Shown here: piece after piece, positions 35,500-49,100 of the stretch
Numbering within the stretch: position 1 is the stretch's first letter
Layout: every line of letters begins with the position of its first letter
Source of the DNA: Triplophysa rosa
Taxonomy: Eukaryota; Chordata; Actinopteri; Cypriniformes; Nemacheilidae
Assembly: GCF_024868665.1 (NCBI RefSeq)
Contig: NC_079910.1
Span: forward strand, 14,880,902 to 14,944,901
Length of the DNA: 64,000 nt
Reading direction: 5' to 3'
Program-made: the position numbers and the translations under genes
The notes under the pieces: generated by a model
Databases searched by the model: none
Seen by the model: the letters and a program-made list of their open reading frames with translations, nothing else
Told to the model about the DNA's origin: nothing

Positions 35500-37740
35500 T
35501 GACAAGCTTCAGCGACCACCTTCCTTTCTCTCCCCAACTGCAGCATCCTTCTCTACTCAACAGCATATTAAAGGGATAGTTCACCCTAAGCGCTCATCTC
35601 ATTTTGCTCAGCACCTGCTCACCCAAATTCATATTCAAATTCAGATCATGGGTTTTTTCCATAATCAGTTAATTTATGTCTTTGCTCATTTAATTGGTTG
35701 GGTTGTTCGTTTTCTGGGAAGGAAATAGAGATAGGTGATTGAATTACACACACTTGTAATGTCACGACGTTTGACAGTTTGATTTCTGGAAGCATATTTA
35801 TTCATGAACCCTGTAGGTTTATCAGAAGAGGAAAGTAGCATAAGCTACTGTTTTGAAGCTCAGTCATGCACTGTTATATCTCATGACATCACTCCCTGCG
35901 CCAGTGTGGGCACTACAGGTGACTCTAAACGTCTTTGGCCATGAGACTCAAATAAATCAACTAAATCCAGATTTGTTGAGCTTTGCTAGCACTGAGCCAC
36001 GAAAGATTTCTTGTCCAGCTTTATGTAGAGAGTTAGAGAGAGTGTGAAGGTGATCCAGCATTAACAAAACAAAAGTAATAATGTTTAACAAACGTTAATA
36101 ATAAACTCAGTTTGTGTGTATGCGTGCGATGTGGCGATTTGTGTAAAAAGTTATAGATTTTGTTTTAATCGGTACAGTGTTTTGCTTTTTCAAATGTCAG
36201 ACCTCAAAATTTAACGAAAAGTACCTTCGTCGTTAATAAATGATCGTAAAGCGTTTTAAAAATAGCTTGCTCGCTTTCATTGCTTCCTTCCACTATGTGC
36301 TTATGCACCCATTGCCCCAGTAGAGACTCATTGGAGCTGTTTGTATTGCCATTTATCGGTTGTTTAATAATTAACAAATGATCACAAAACACGGTTTATT
36401 GACATAATGCACATTTTCTGTTTCACACGGTCTGATGTATTGGTCGCTGTTGTTCCTCAAGCACTGTCCAGGTTGTTATATGTAGAGTCACGAGTTATGT
36501 ATCAGTCAGCATTTGCACCAATTTTCACTTTCCTTTATCACAGTGTACTCGTCTACAAATGTTTAAGAACACAAAATCTATGCAGCCCATTAAACCGCTT
36601 AAATCCCTCATACTGTACGTGTTTGAATAGTTCAGGCTTCATAAATATGAAATGTACAGAATGGCAGCTGTGAAGTACAGTTAAAGTATGAAATTCTGTT
36701 CGCTTTCTGCTCCTTGTCTGCTGTCTTTGCTTTGAAAGATCTTTTACAAGCTAATAACATTCCCTTTCAGACTACAAAATTGTTTATTCTTTCATTCAGA
36801 GATGTAATGTGTAGGAAATGAACTCTGATGAGCAGGGTTTGATGTATAGTGATGCTCTAGCAGTTGTTGTTACACAGATGTGTTTTTCTTTTCCACAGTG
36901 CCTGACTTTAAAAACATCTGTCACTTACTCTCAAATTGTCGTGACTTTTCCCTGCTTAGTGTTGAGGGTATTTTTAATACTTAAGTATGTTAGACATTTT
37001 ATTTGATTTTTCAAACATTTCCCCTTGTCTGAGTGAGTATCTGAACGATGTAAAAACGAATCACCATTTGTTTGATACACACAACATTTACACTACTTGG
37101 TTCGTGTCCTTTTTGTATCTGCTCTTTCGTTGTGTGTGTATTTGATTATTTGAAAACTAGCGCTATAAAACTAATGTTCTACAATTAAAATATAGATTTT
37201 ATTTTTATGCAGTCTTGTGTCTCTCATTTCGCTTTTACAATAACTAAGCATTACTCTGTCGTATATTATTGTCTGTATGTTACACAGATGTCGCACGTAT
37301 ATTCATGTATAGCAAGCAGCTCCTTGTTTTGTGTAATGATTTATTTTTATAGTATTTACATTTTTTAAACCGTGTCAAATGGTAATTTTACTATAAAAAA
37401 CGTTAGAATTGATGGGATTACATTTGGGCGAGAAATTATACTCGTTCAGATTTTAGTCTGAATATTTAAATCCTTTTGAAATAAAAAATACGTGTAGTGT
37501 AACCGGGGATATACAAAAGAAAAAAATGAAGTAAATAAAAATAACATTTTTGCTAGGGGGAATAAACAAAGTTATATAAAAACATGAAGGCCTGTGCTTT
37601 CTAATCGCTCTCGCAGTACTGTGATGTCATACATTGATCTTTCTACGCAGCGACTTGACACAACAGACGCTGTTAGCCAAGAACGACATATAATTCGACC
37701 AATAAAATACTGGTCTAAAAGTGACCAATAGGAACACGGT
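35500..37740 (+). other. osbpl2 3' UTR and short intergenic gap to adrm1
   Basis: No further exon is seen. Several AATAAA signals occur (for example 35951-35956 and around 36105, 37480 and 37532), so the 3' end could lie anywhere up to about 37.5 kb. A MITE left end occurs at 35571. Confidence 0.55.
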
Positions 37741-37859
37741 TGGGCGGATACCGGAAGTTAATTGCCGTTTTTCACTTGACTGTTTGCGCCTGTCCAGTTC
37801 ACGTCCATCAAGTCGCGTATTTGCTCCAAAAATCTACGCAAGACTAAAGTTTACTACCG
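37741..37859 (+). promoter_or_regulatory. adrm1: adrm1 non-coding exon 1 and promoter
   Basis: TATA-less start region with an ETS-type core CCGGAAGT at 37751-37758, common in housekeeping genes. It ends in the donor TACCG/GTATGA at 37859. No coding ATG was used here. Confidence 0.55.
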
Positions 37860-38635
37860 GTATGATTCACCTTTATAACAATATGATTTTATTTGATATA
37901 TACGGGACATGTATAATTGAAATATACACGTGCACATAAATGCACAGTCATCGTTGAGCTGGACTTGTTTAAATGCTAATGCTAATACACTGTCGCGTTT
38001 TAAAAGCCAAGTAACGTTAGTGTAAGTTAAATATATGCTCGCATTTTCAGCCCGTTGGCGACAGTGTGACAGTTTTGGTAATATTACACAATAGTTTGTC
38101 TGTACAAATATGCACTAGTTCAAACGACAGCTAGCTGAAGTGCTAACAAATTTTGCTGTGTAACTGCTGCGCGTACATGTTGTTCAATATGACGGAGAAC
38201 AGCATCGAAATCTTTATTTATAGATTGAACTGTAGTTGAATCTTGACTCTTGGTTTGCATATTTCTATGTATATTATTTCGATATTTGATGTCTGTTATA
38301 TTTTGTTATATTTATATTCTTCGTCTATTTCTGTACGAAGTTTATTTCTGTTCTATCTATCTGTATTTTTATTATGTTTCTGTTATGTCTAATGTATTTA
38401 TTAAGTTTCAATTCAATTGTTATATTATTTTTATTTGTCTTTTAATCTATGTACGCTCACAGAATGCACTGTTACTTTATAGTTCTGTGTAGTAGTTGTT
38501 TTATTTTTATATTTGACTCTTTATTCATCCGTTGTATTTATGTGTGTAAAAGTACAAGTAGCAAATAGATTTGTCTGTACGTGCAAGCACACTTGCAATA
38601 AGGTTCTTTCTGATTCTGTCTGTCCAGGAGTGAAG

Positions 38636-41600
38636 ATGTCGTCTGGAGCTCTGTTTCCCAGTCTGGTGTCCGGCTCCCGCAGCTCATCCAGTAAATATCT
38701 GGTCGAGTTTCGGGCCGGTAAAATGACGCTGAAGGGCAGCACTGTGACCCCAGATAAGCGCAAGGGCACCGTCTACATCCAGCAGACGGATGACTCGCTC
38801 ATCCACTTCTGCTGGAAAGACAGAACCACCGGAAACGTGGAGGATGTGAGTGGAGATGACATTCTGAAACAACTCCAGATCCGCTTGGTCTGATCAACTC
38901 TTTGTTTGCACCATTGGTTTTATGATCCTGCTGTTTTTTTTTCAGGATCTGATCATATTTCCGGACGACTGCGAGTTTAAGAAAGTGAACCAGTGCACTA
39001 CTGGACGTGTTTTTGTGTTGAAGTTCAAGGCTGGATCTAAAAGGCTCTTCTTTTGGATGCAGGTGAGTAATGTGTGTTGTGGAGCTTTAGTCATCGCTGA
39101 CATTCAACATTCGGAATTGCTTAGTCAGAATATAAGATGTGAATTACATTGCTGTCTCCCTCAATGTGAAGGAGCCCAAAACAGACAAAGATGAGGAATA
39201 CTGTCGCAAGGCGAACGAGTACCTGAATAACCCGCCCATTCCAGGTGCTCTGGGTAGTGGAGGGGGTAGCAGTCATGAGCTGTCTGCGCTTGGCGGTGGG
39301 TTATTAAAGAAAAATATTCTTCAAATTAGCCAGCTCACTTTATTATCTTATTACTCACATAATTCATTTTTAATAGAAGGTGGCCTGCAAAACCTCTTGG
39401 GCAATATGAGCCACAACCAACTCATGCAGCTTATTGGACCAACAGGGCTGGGTGGACTCGGTGAGTTATTCTTGAGATCCAGTGCTCATGATTTCGAAAA
39501 GAATAATTATAGAATGACTGTGCAACAAATATATGAGCTTTCTCACTATTTTATATCTTCATATTTATGTATTTTCCCTGAAATATAGAACTCAAAGAAA
39601 TGTTTTAATTTTTGTGTCGACTTAAAGTCCCAGTGAAATAAAAAATGACAGTGCCTATTTTTGCATGAAATATTGCAGCGTTTATTGTAAATAGTTTATC
39701 AATGTTGGTCATTCTCTTTTTAAAATTCGTATGCCCTCATAATCTTCAGTTAAAATCTGAAAATGCATTTCCGTCCTGTAATGACTATCCATCTTAAATG
39801 ACGTATGTTAGACAGCTTGGGCGGAGCATCCGTTAACTCCTCCCCTTCAACTGTCAGTCTGCTGCCAGTTCCATTTCAAAATGCAATGGCTGTTTTGTAC
39901 ATCCAATCAAATCACAAGAAAGATGAAAACCACGGCCACAAATTTTCTCATTCAAAATTCCATTTCACTCGGAAATGCATCAAAATACGGATGTAAAAAC
40001 GATCGCAACTTTCGGTTCACGGGGACTTTAAACAATAATTCAATTTGTTAAAACTGACAATTTTTGCCAATGTCTGTTGTGTTGTGGCTTTGCGTCAGAC
40101 AAGTCCGAGACAACTATATTGACCAGCTCAAAACATCAAGAGCACCTTGAAAATATAAAATGTTTTAAAAAAATGTGCCTTTGTTGTTGTGTGTTTTAGG
40201 GGGGCTTGGTGCTCTTGCCGGTCCAGGTCTGGCTAGTCTGTTAGGCAGCGGAGGTCCTGCTACCAGCAGCTCCACCTCTAGGTTTGTTTTGTCTATCGAT
40301 GGTCATGTGATGTCACTATAATGACATAATGCTGTAATTCTGAGATTTCAGTCAGACGAAAAAAAAAATGTACAGCTTAAATGCTCTGTAAGTGGCTTTG
40401 GATAAAAGCGTCTACTAAATGCATACATGCAAATGAAGCCTCATATCAACCTTTTTTTAAATGCCCTCCACAGCTCCCGGAGCCAATCATCAGCTGCCAC
40501 TCCCTCTTCTGGATCTGCTGCTCGGATTAGCTCCACTCCGGCACCCACCACACCGGTAACCCCTGCTGCTACCTCCACCGGCTCTCCTACGGTGACCCCC
40601 ACCACCCCTGCGGCCCAGACTCCCTCCATCCCTGCAGGTCCCTCTTCCAGCACACAGCCCATCCAGCTGAGTGACCTCCAGAGCATTCTAGCCACCATGA
40701 ATGTGCCTGCCGTTGGTGCCGAGGGTCAAGGAGGTGAGGGACAGAGATATCACACCATCAATGATTTTAAAAGACTTCTTAATGCTAACTTATGTGCTCC
40801 TGCTGTTACGTTCAATCTTACGTAATATCTTGTATCTCTGTCGTTCTCTTTGTAGTGGACTTGGCGAGCGTGTTGACTCCTGATGTCATGGCTCCTATTC
40901 TGGCCAATTCTGAAGTCCAGCAGAGACTGTTGCCTTACCTCCCCTCAGGAGAATCACTGCCACAGAGTGCAGAAGAGATCCAGAACACGCTGACCTCTCC
41001 ACAGTTTCAACAGGTAAAATATACACACACGATGCTTTTCAATCACTGCAATCCTGAATCAAATCCTTCATAAACTCCCGAGCAACTGTGTTGTGCTCTC
41101 TGATAAACCTGCTGTTTGTGTGTGCAGTCAATGAGTATGTTCAGCAGTGCACTGGCCTCTGGGCAGCTCGGTCCTCTTATGAATCAGTTTGGGCTGCCGT
41201 CTGAAGCGGTGGACGCGGCTAATAAAGGAGGTAAACTTGAAATCTTTTCATGGACTTTCAGCCAGGTCTTAAAGGAGCAGTTCATCCAAAAATGAAAATT
41301 CTGTAATCATTTATTCACCCTCAAGTTGTTCCAAAACTAGGGATGTGATGATTCACTCAGCTAGCGATGCAATTCATGATACTGATCACACGATACGATT
41401 TATTTCAAATAAATGAGTTGACAAATTAGAAATAAACAAGTGCCCTTTTATTATTTTTCAAATGCTGTACATTTCTTTGTAAAATAAAAATAATTTATGT
41501 CAAGAACAAAACTAAACTGCCATCGACAAAAAATTCAAATAAAAGAAAAAAACAAATAAAACAAAAGTCTCCTTAATGTAAACAAACTAAGACTTTTGTA

Positions 41601-42435
41601 TATGCTTGTCTTGGATTTTTTACATTTAAGACATTTTTGCATGTCTACGTTTTCCAAGTTTGCACTGCAGTAAACACGTGTTGCATTTCAAATAACATCT
41701 CATCCGGAATTGTCACATATTATAATCGATTTTCAACTGTTTCACGGTGAATCGTTACATCCCTATCCAAAACTGTATAAATGTCTTTGTTCCGATGATC
41801 ACAGAGAAATTTGGAAGAATCTTGTTACCAAACACTTCTTGGCCACCATCAACTACTGTAGTAGGAAAAATGACAATGGTAGTCAAAGGTGCCCCAGAAC
41901 TTGCTTCCCACATTCTTCAAAATATCTTTTGAGTTCATCAGAACAAAGAAATGTATACAGATTTGTAATAACATGAGGGTGAGTAAATGAAGACAGAATT
42001 TTCATTTTTGAACTCTTCCTTTAAGTCTAACTTTTTTTTTACAATTACACTGTGAAAAGTGTATATTTTGATAACCTTGTTTTTAGGGAATTAAAATCAT
42101 TCAGCAAATCATTAAAACCATTTTGTGTTATTTAAATAACTCAGATAAATCTTGCAGCCCTAATAATTATAAAAGAATGAACAATTGGTGTTTAAAAGAA
42201 TTGCAGATGGAGAACAGCACATCACACCAGAATATCAGCAGCCCCGCAAACTTCAAGAAATTCTGTTTCTAGTTTTGTCATGGTAACGATCTCTGATGTT
42301 TATCATGTCTTTTCCTTCTGATGTGTAGATGTGGAGGCGTTTGCCAAGGCAATGGAGGGCAGTGATACGAAAACAGATGACAATGGCGATTCAAAAGACA
42401 AAAAGGATGATGATGAGGACATGAGCTTAGATTAA
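38636..42435 (+). CDS. adrm1: Proteasomal ubiquitin receptor ADRM1 / Rpn13, complete
   Basis: ADRM1 docks on RPN2 of the 26S proteasome cap, binds ubiquitin through its N-terminal Pru domain and recruits and activates the deubiquitinase UCHL5 through its C-terminal DEUBAD domain. Coding exons: 38636-38845, 38946-39062, 39172-39295, 39377-39460, 40200-40281, 40474-40733, 40856-41013, 41128-41230 and 42329-42435. They sum to 1,245 nt, 414 aa (human 407), with all phases consistent. The Pru domain covers residues about 18-130 ([34 protein letters not shown]). A Gly/Leu-rich then Ser/Thr/Pro/Ala-rich linker follows. The DEUBAD domain starts after [18 protein letters not shown] and contains [14 protein letters not shown] and [12 protein letters not shown]; the tail is acidic and ends EDMSLD. 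The ATG is the first in exon 2. It is convergent with lama5. Confidence 0.97.
39626..40027. mobile_element. TTAA-flanked MITE in adrm1 intron 5
   Basis: Ends AGTCCCAGTGAAA and TTCACGGGGACT are inverted relatives flanked by TTAA (39622-39625, 40028-40031). 402 bp, a different family from 30375-30775, no coding potential. Confidence 0.85.
40384..40436 (+). repeat. V-SINE-like 3' tail in adrm1 intron
   Basis: Contains GGCTTTGGATAAAAGCGTCT and then ACTAAATGCAT, like the tail at 11540-11605. It lies about 40 bp before adrm1 exon 40474. Confidence 0.7.
41273..42020. mobile_element. TTAA-flanked MITE in adrm1, split by a hAT insertion
   Basis: Flanked by TTAA (41269-41272, 42021-42024) with family ends AGGAGCAGTTCATCC and AACTCTTCCT. 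A 428-bp hAT element at 41338-41765 interrupts its left part. Confidence 0.85.
41338..41765. mobile_element. Non-autonomous hAT element nested in a MITE
   Basis: TIRs TAGGGATGT and ACATCCCTA, with perfect 8-bp target duplication TCCAAAAC (41330-41337 and 41766-41773). AT-rich interior without a transposase frame. The 8-bp duplication is diagnostic of hAT. Confidence 0.92.
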
Positions 42436-42961
42436 AATCACCTTCCAGAAAAACAAACATCTTTCGCTACGATATGAATCGTCAGTAACGTTGTAATCTG
42501 AAATGTATGCCTGTAATCAGATTCAATTAGTGTTTTGTATGTCTAAAATCACAACATTAAATAACTGATAATGACATTACTGTCTGTGTGATGGAATTAA
42601 AATCAAAGTTCTGTAAACGTTTCAGGGAATTGTTTATTGCCAATACAAACAGCTATAGTTCAAGGGAATCAGACAAAATATCATGTGACAAAAATAGAGT
42701 TTTTAACTCCAGTGATTTTAGATAATACAATAGGAAATGTTCAAATAATGAGGTATCTCACAGACCGTTTGTTTATATCCACAGTAAATTGACCTCCAGT
42801 GTTTATAAAGAACCATAAAAACCCATTTCATGGTGACTGGTCACAGTTAATGTCGACTGGTCCATATTTATGATTACATCAATGGAATGCATTATTTAAC
42901 AATACAAATTCAGATCTCTGCCAGCAAAACCAGCCCTGCTTACAGCGTACACCATGTATAC

Positions 42962-42967
42962 TTTATT
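42962..42967 (-). terminator. lama5: Candidate lama5 polyadenylation signal
   Basis: AATAAA on the minus strand, about 150 bases past the lama5 stop. The adrm1 candidate ATTAAA signals at 42556 and 42595 face it, placing the two transcript ends a few hundred bases apart. Confidence 0.5.
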
Positions 42968-43117
42968 AGTGATTTCTCTGCACTTACAGTGCTTGTTTCA
43001 ACAAAAACCACATGGTGTCATGAACATATAAATATCTTCGCAGTTGTTTAAATTAAACCGTATAAAGTAAACCCACCACCTGATGATGTGATATTGTCAG
43101 TGTGTTTTTACGGGTAA

Positions 43118-46100
43118 CTATAAGACAGGGCAGCCCTGAGTCCCCACGGCTCCAAACAGCGAGAGGGGTTTTGAGAGCATGACGGGTCTGTGATTTAGTT
43201 CGGCTTTCCTCACACACCCGTGGAATGAAGGCAGATCCGACGAGAGACCTGGAACCTTGATAGTATCTGAAGATGAAACATTTTATTTCATTTTAGTTCA
43301 TGGACATACGGTGCCTGTGATGACATTAGTAAGGAATAATCCACTGCTAGCCGTGCATTCAAGGATTTTAATGTATGATGTGGAGGCGAAGAACCACCCG
43401 ACGCAAAGCGGAATTTAGGATTTAAAATCCTTTAATGCACGGCTAGCTGTGGATTATCCCGCTTATACCATGGTTATTTGCCAAGTTAAAGCTGTTGTTG
43501 ATGTTTACGGAGTCATTTTAGATCAAACAGGTAAAAATGATGGCCATTTTGTCAGTTAATTTGAAATGTAATCAAACTGCCTGAAGGCTTTTAATGCACA
43601 CCTTCCAGCCAATCAGAATCCAGTATTCAAACAGACCATGGTATAAACTGATTTATTGGCTGGGGGGTCATACCTGGCACGCTACCCAGGTAGACAGTCT
43701 CTTTGCCTCCGGTGGAAACGTGCTGTTTGGGACCCACTCCATGTTCGCTCGCTGCATCCACATGTAACTGGATTACATTACTCTTCTTCACAACTAAAAT
43801 ACACAAAAAGTAATCACAGTGAGCGATTTGATCGAACACTTCTGATGTAATGCTACAGTACATGTTATAAAGGATTTATTACACAGCGCTATGTCTCAAA
43901 ACCATTGACAATGTCAGAATTTCACTGGAGATCCTGTGGTTAATAACCAGATTTTGCCTAGGTTTATAGCAGACCATTAGGATTCTCAATATTGGTCTCA
44001 GACAAAGTTGTTGAAATAAATACAATAATAAATGGGATAATGTATTCCAAGCCTCAAATTAAGGTTATGGTGAAACAAGACCGCTCTTCAGCCTGCGCAT
44101 CATCTTTGACAGATTATATTGAGGATCACTACTCACTCGCAATACTGTGCCAAAGTCCATCACAGATCGACGACTCCGGTGTGAGACTTACTGAAAACTC
44201 TCCACTTCCACTGTTCACCAACACGGTCACCTGTATGTGTGAGAAATCGAGAGTTGGAAAATGGAGTATGGACCAATCCACAAACAAAAACTGTATGGCA
44301 TCCCTCATACCATAAATGATAAACAGTCTTTCCTAACAGATAATTCTATTATAAATTATCAAATCAATCTGTAAATCTGCTCTCTCTACTGTTGTTTGTG
44401 TGTGTGAAAGCATCACCTGGCCCTGATTGAGGTAGAGACTCAGCTGTTGACTTTTCTTGGCTCCGGCGTGCAGCAGGAGTCCAGAGTCAGAAACTGTCCG
44501 AACCTCCAAAAGGATCTCCAGGTCCCGATCCAGCACCAGTGACTCATCTATCACGAACATAAAGAGATGCATTTCGTGTGTTTTACATAAATAATCTTAA
44601 CAGTACACCTCTACTTTAATGTCAGTGTTAAATGAAGTGATGTCAGTGGAGTAAATGGCAGGTGACTCACCGATGGTCAGATATCCTCCGTGACTGGAGA
44701 AGTAAACAGCGGGCTGCTGAAGGGGCTGCTGGAAACAGGGTATCGCCCCTACACTGCGAGACGGGCTCTGTAACTCCACCTCATTCAGTTTCACATCCCT
44801 CACACAGCCAATGAAACCAGGCTGCAAGAAACATCAGCAGGCATATTGTAGATAAGTTTGCCCACAAAAACTCTTTAAGCTTGTAAATGCTTTCAAATAA
44901 GGACAAACTTTATTCCAAAACCTAAGTGAGCTGCCAATCCAAACAGCTTTTTAGGGTACCAGAGCTACTGATGCTAACATTGAAGAACATTATCCTACGA
45001 AACCTTGCCAAGACAGCATTACATGCATCTTTATCAAGTGTTGAAATGCTGTATCTTTGCAATTCGTATTATTGCTTCCTTGGGATGAAACGCTTTTTTG
45101 CTTTCCTTACTTTTGTAAATGGGTTTGGATTAAAGCCTAAATGCCTAAATGTAAATGTAGAAGGAAATCCCAGAATGCATTGCAAAAAATGGTTAAAACA
45201 AAAAAATCCACTAAATTAGCTAAAAATCATTTCTATAATATTTATATAACATTAAAGGAATCTAGCAAACCTGCATTGTCATTATTAGGTATGTTGGATA
45301 ACGGCAAAGCCATACATAAAAAAAGAGAAATAAAAAATATTATTATTTATAAGTTATTATTATTATTTATAATTAATTAATTAATTAATTAAATAAATAT
45401 GATTATTATTAGAAATATAACATTTAAGAAATAATAAAAAAGAAGGTTAAATGTAATAAAAACATGCTATCTATAATTTTACAAAAATCAGTTGAGCTAG
45501 TATATAAAATGTCCGTGTGGAAATCTCTGGGTTAGATTTCACAGAAAATGTCGGTTTGACATCATTTAACTTCAACCCACGTGAAGATAAGCAGGTAAAG
45601 TAACCTTCAATTCTACGTTTCAAACAGAGATGGCGATAGAAAGCAAAAGTTACAGACTGCAGCTTTAAGCGATTTCACCGGATACCTATTCATTATCATT
45701 AGGATGGTGCCTAGATAGGCAGCTCCCTAGGTTTTGAAACAGAGAGCGTAGTGTCCCTAATACCGTGTTTACCGTAGCTGCACTGTGGTTTGATGGAAGT
45801 CCTCCGATGTAAAGCGGAGCTCCAAACACGTTTCTCCCTCCACCTGATGATGCTCTCTTGCTCTGAACGTCGATGCCGTCCACCGTCAGAGAGGCCCGGT
45901 CACCTTCCACTTTGACAAACACCTGCACAATTCATTGTAAAAATGAGTGGTCTGGAAAACTAAAATGTTTGCAAAAACACAGTCACACACGAACCGTGTG
46001 CCATAGGGCGTCACTGTATTTCTTTCTGCTGCGTATGGTGGTCTTCCTCTTTCCACCGTTGACCAGCAGCATCAGATGACTGTCAAACACAGACAGCATC

Positions 46101-49100
46101 ATGGTTCTCTGGTTCTTCCCTCCCGCCACGTGGAAGATCAAACCGCTCGAAGAGTTCACACGTATGCCAAGAGACACGTGTGGCCTGCGTGACACGGAAA
46201 CGGCACAAGAGTTTTAGAATCGTTGGGAATGTCTACAGGTAATGTAGAGAATATTTTGGGCGATGTGATTTCTACACAATGTCCACAATCAATCAAAATT
46301 CACAGAAAGTGAAATCAGTTTAAATATGGAAAGATGAGACATTCAGATAATGGACACTTACGATTTTTTCATCTTTAAGGCAAGTTTTAACAGGAACTGT
46401 AACACTCACGTTTTGCTAAACGCTGGAGGGAGTTCATCAAAGCGCAGGTGGCTGTGGGAGGAGCCACTGAAGTGGAGGGCGTCGGCTTCCTGTATGGGCA
46501 TCTCACCCGTGCAGGACGACACATTTGCCATACGACTTCTGGAGACTCCATTAACCTGTTTAATCACGCACATAATACATTCAGACTTTATAAGTATAAC
46601 AATATATCTATATTTATTCAAGTGAACTGATTTTTGATTTCAAATTTGATTTCTCATTGACCTCAATGTGTAGGACAGTACCTTTGGATTCTTCTTCTGT
46701 GGTGAATCCAGTATCTCCAGTGGCTGTGATGCAGCGGGACAGTCAAAGGTGTATCTGCGTCCCTCTTGAGCTTTTATCAGATCCACAACGTTCTGCATTT
46801 CAGTAATTCTACAACACAAACAGACAATAGAGAGTCGTCCTCACTCGTCATTCAGCTCATTACGTACATTTTGTTCATTCATTATTCTTTTAGCATTTTG
46901 GCTCCAACAACCCACATTTTCTTGCTGGTTTTGTGATGTCATCACTCACCTCCTGATGAAGAAGTTGCTGATGCAGCCGGTGAGATTGGCGAGGCCGTTT
47001 GATTCAGGTGTGCCACCCACATAAGTAGCAGATTGCAGCGCCGCCCTGCTGGTGACCACACTGCCAGTTTCTTCTCCAAGCTCACGCATATCGTCTATAT
47101 AAATGTACAACCTAAACGAAGCAATGCATCGTCACAAAACTGTAAACGAACACAATTTTTATTATGTTTTTTTTAACGATTCTAAGAAATGATTTTATTC
47201 TTAGCGCAAAAAAAGCATGTTACTGCTTTTACATTTATTTTAATGCAATTAAGTTTAGTTTAGTTTAATTTTCACTCCAGCATGTGTGTGTAGTGTGTAC
47301 TAGCAGTAGCAAGTCATACTTGCTTTTACATGCTCTAATTGAGTTGTCGTAACTAAAATGTAAAAAATGATGGCTAATATGGTTAAATATAGAATTACTA
47401 CGTTAAACATTTAGACGCAGAAGGCAGCTACATACCCAGTTGTGTTGCTGTAGAAAGCCACATAGTGACTGTTGTCGTCATTGTATGTCTTCTGTGACCT
47501 GACCTCATTTTCACCAGCACTGATCACTATATGACCGTTCTCTAAGAGCACCTGACACACAGCACTCTGAAGAAAACAAACACACAATATCAACCATAGG
47601 CGTAATTTGCGGGTGGACGGGTGGGACATGTCCCCACCACTGTTTGCCAAAGTCAATTTTGTCCCCACCACTTATTGGAAGAAATAAAAAATACGGAGTG
47701 TCTATTTACCGTGCAAGTAGCCCGCTTTGTAAGCAGAAGCTATTTATACTAACGCCGCCCATCAGTTTCAGATTAGAATAGACAAAATGTAAGAAAGGCA
47801 CGTGTGAATAAACTGCTCCAGTGGCGTAGAGAGTAAAGCATGTGTTACCTTCATGTCATCGTGGGTTCGGGACTGCTGTTGGCTGAATTTTTTCCCTATC
47901 ACGTATCAGATTGTAAAGGTATTTATTTTTAATAAAATGATGAAAATATTTGAAAATGGCTGTTCAAGTCATGCATGTACCAAACATTTTGCGCTTTGGC
48001 GCTATACTGTATATTCATCCTTATTGTTCTCGACATGCGGTTGCGAGATTAATTACATTTTGATACTTGATAGAAAACTCCAATAAATGTAAAAAGTCAC
48101 AACTTTGTAGTTTCATGAGTTCCAAACAAAATTTAGAAAGTTCGTTGTATATTTGTAGCCTATCTGGCAATGCCCGTAGTAATAAGTGAAAATAAGATTT
48201 TTTAAAGATATTATTTTTCCATCTGTTTGCCCTGTATACTTGTATGTTTGTCCTTATTAGCAGGGGGTTCCCAAACGTCTCAACCCTTGACCCACCGACA
48301 GGTAATCTGTGTCAAACACCAAATTTTTAACATGGGGAAAACACATTCGTTTCAGTAGTTTTTATTTTATCACAAATTAATACGTTTAATTCCGTATGGC
48401 AACAGCCATCCTTACATATAATAAAGCACAACATGCTTTAAATGATCTATTCATGAAAACATGATATAGATAAAAAACAAATGGAAGCAGATCTGATATG
48501 TGATGTGAAAATTTAGAATAGTGAGTTCAGCGGATTCGCACCTGCTTCACGGCAGTGTCAATATTATTTGTCATGCGTCCTTCGCACTAACATTACACCA
48601 CTGAAGCCGTCGATAAAGCGGCACAGTTTTTATACTGTTTTCTAGAGGAGGAGTCACCTACATTTTTCACGATTGTGACGCCCATGAATATTCCCAATGA
48701 GTTATTACAGAAACAATTTATTAAAGTATTGTTTCAAAACAAAGTTACGCCACTGATATCAACAGTCTGCTGTGTTTCAAACAGAAATCACAAAAGTACA
48801 TCATATATACTCATAAACTCAATATACAAGCATCATTTAATACAGTATTTGTGATTGTGAGTTTGTACCTGGCCTTGATGGTAGAACATGAGGCCGTTCT
48901 GCTGATCTGTTCTGAAGCCGATACCAGCGTAGAAGTTGTCTGGGACATCTGGGACATCGTCCAGTTTTAAGCCCAGATAACCTTCGCCAGCGAAATGGGC
49001 TTCACGGGTAAACTGAAGCACACATAGACACACACACAAATGTTTTTTAAATCGTAGTTTTTTATTTTCTTACAAAAAAAACAAGAGAAAAATAAAATGC

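Larger units (their letters stand above)
43118..46555 (-). other. lama5: lama5 LG4-LG5 region
   Basis: Eight exons encode the distal pair of laminin G domains. The end of the LG3-LG4 linker is MPIQE. LG4 starts near [10 protein letters not shown] and closes with [19 protein letters not shown]5 starts near [15 protein letters not shown] and closes with [15 protein letters not shown] and GTQGCPVL before the stop at 43120-43118. This pair binds dystroglycan and heparin-type ligands in laminins. Large introns here hold a hairpin repeat (43333-43460) and a V-SINE-like tail. Confidence 0.88.
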
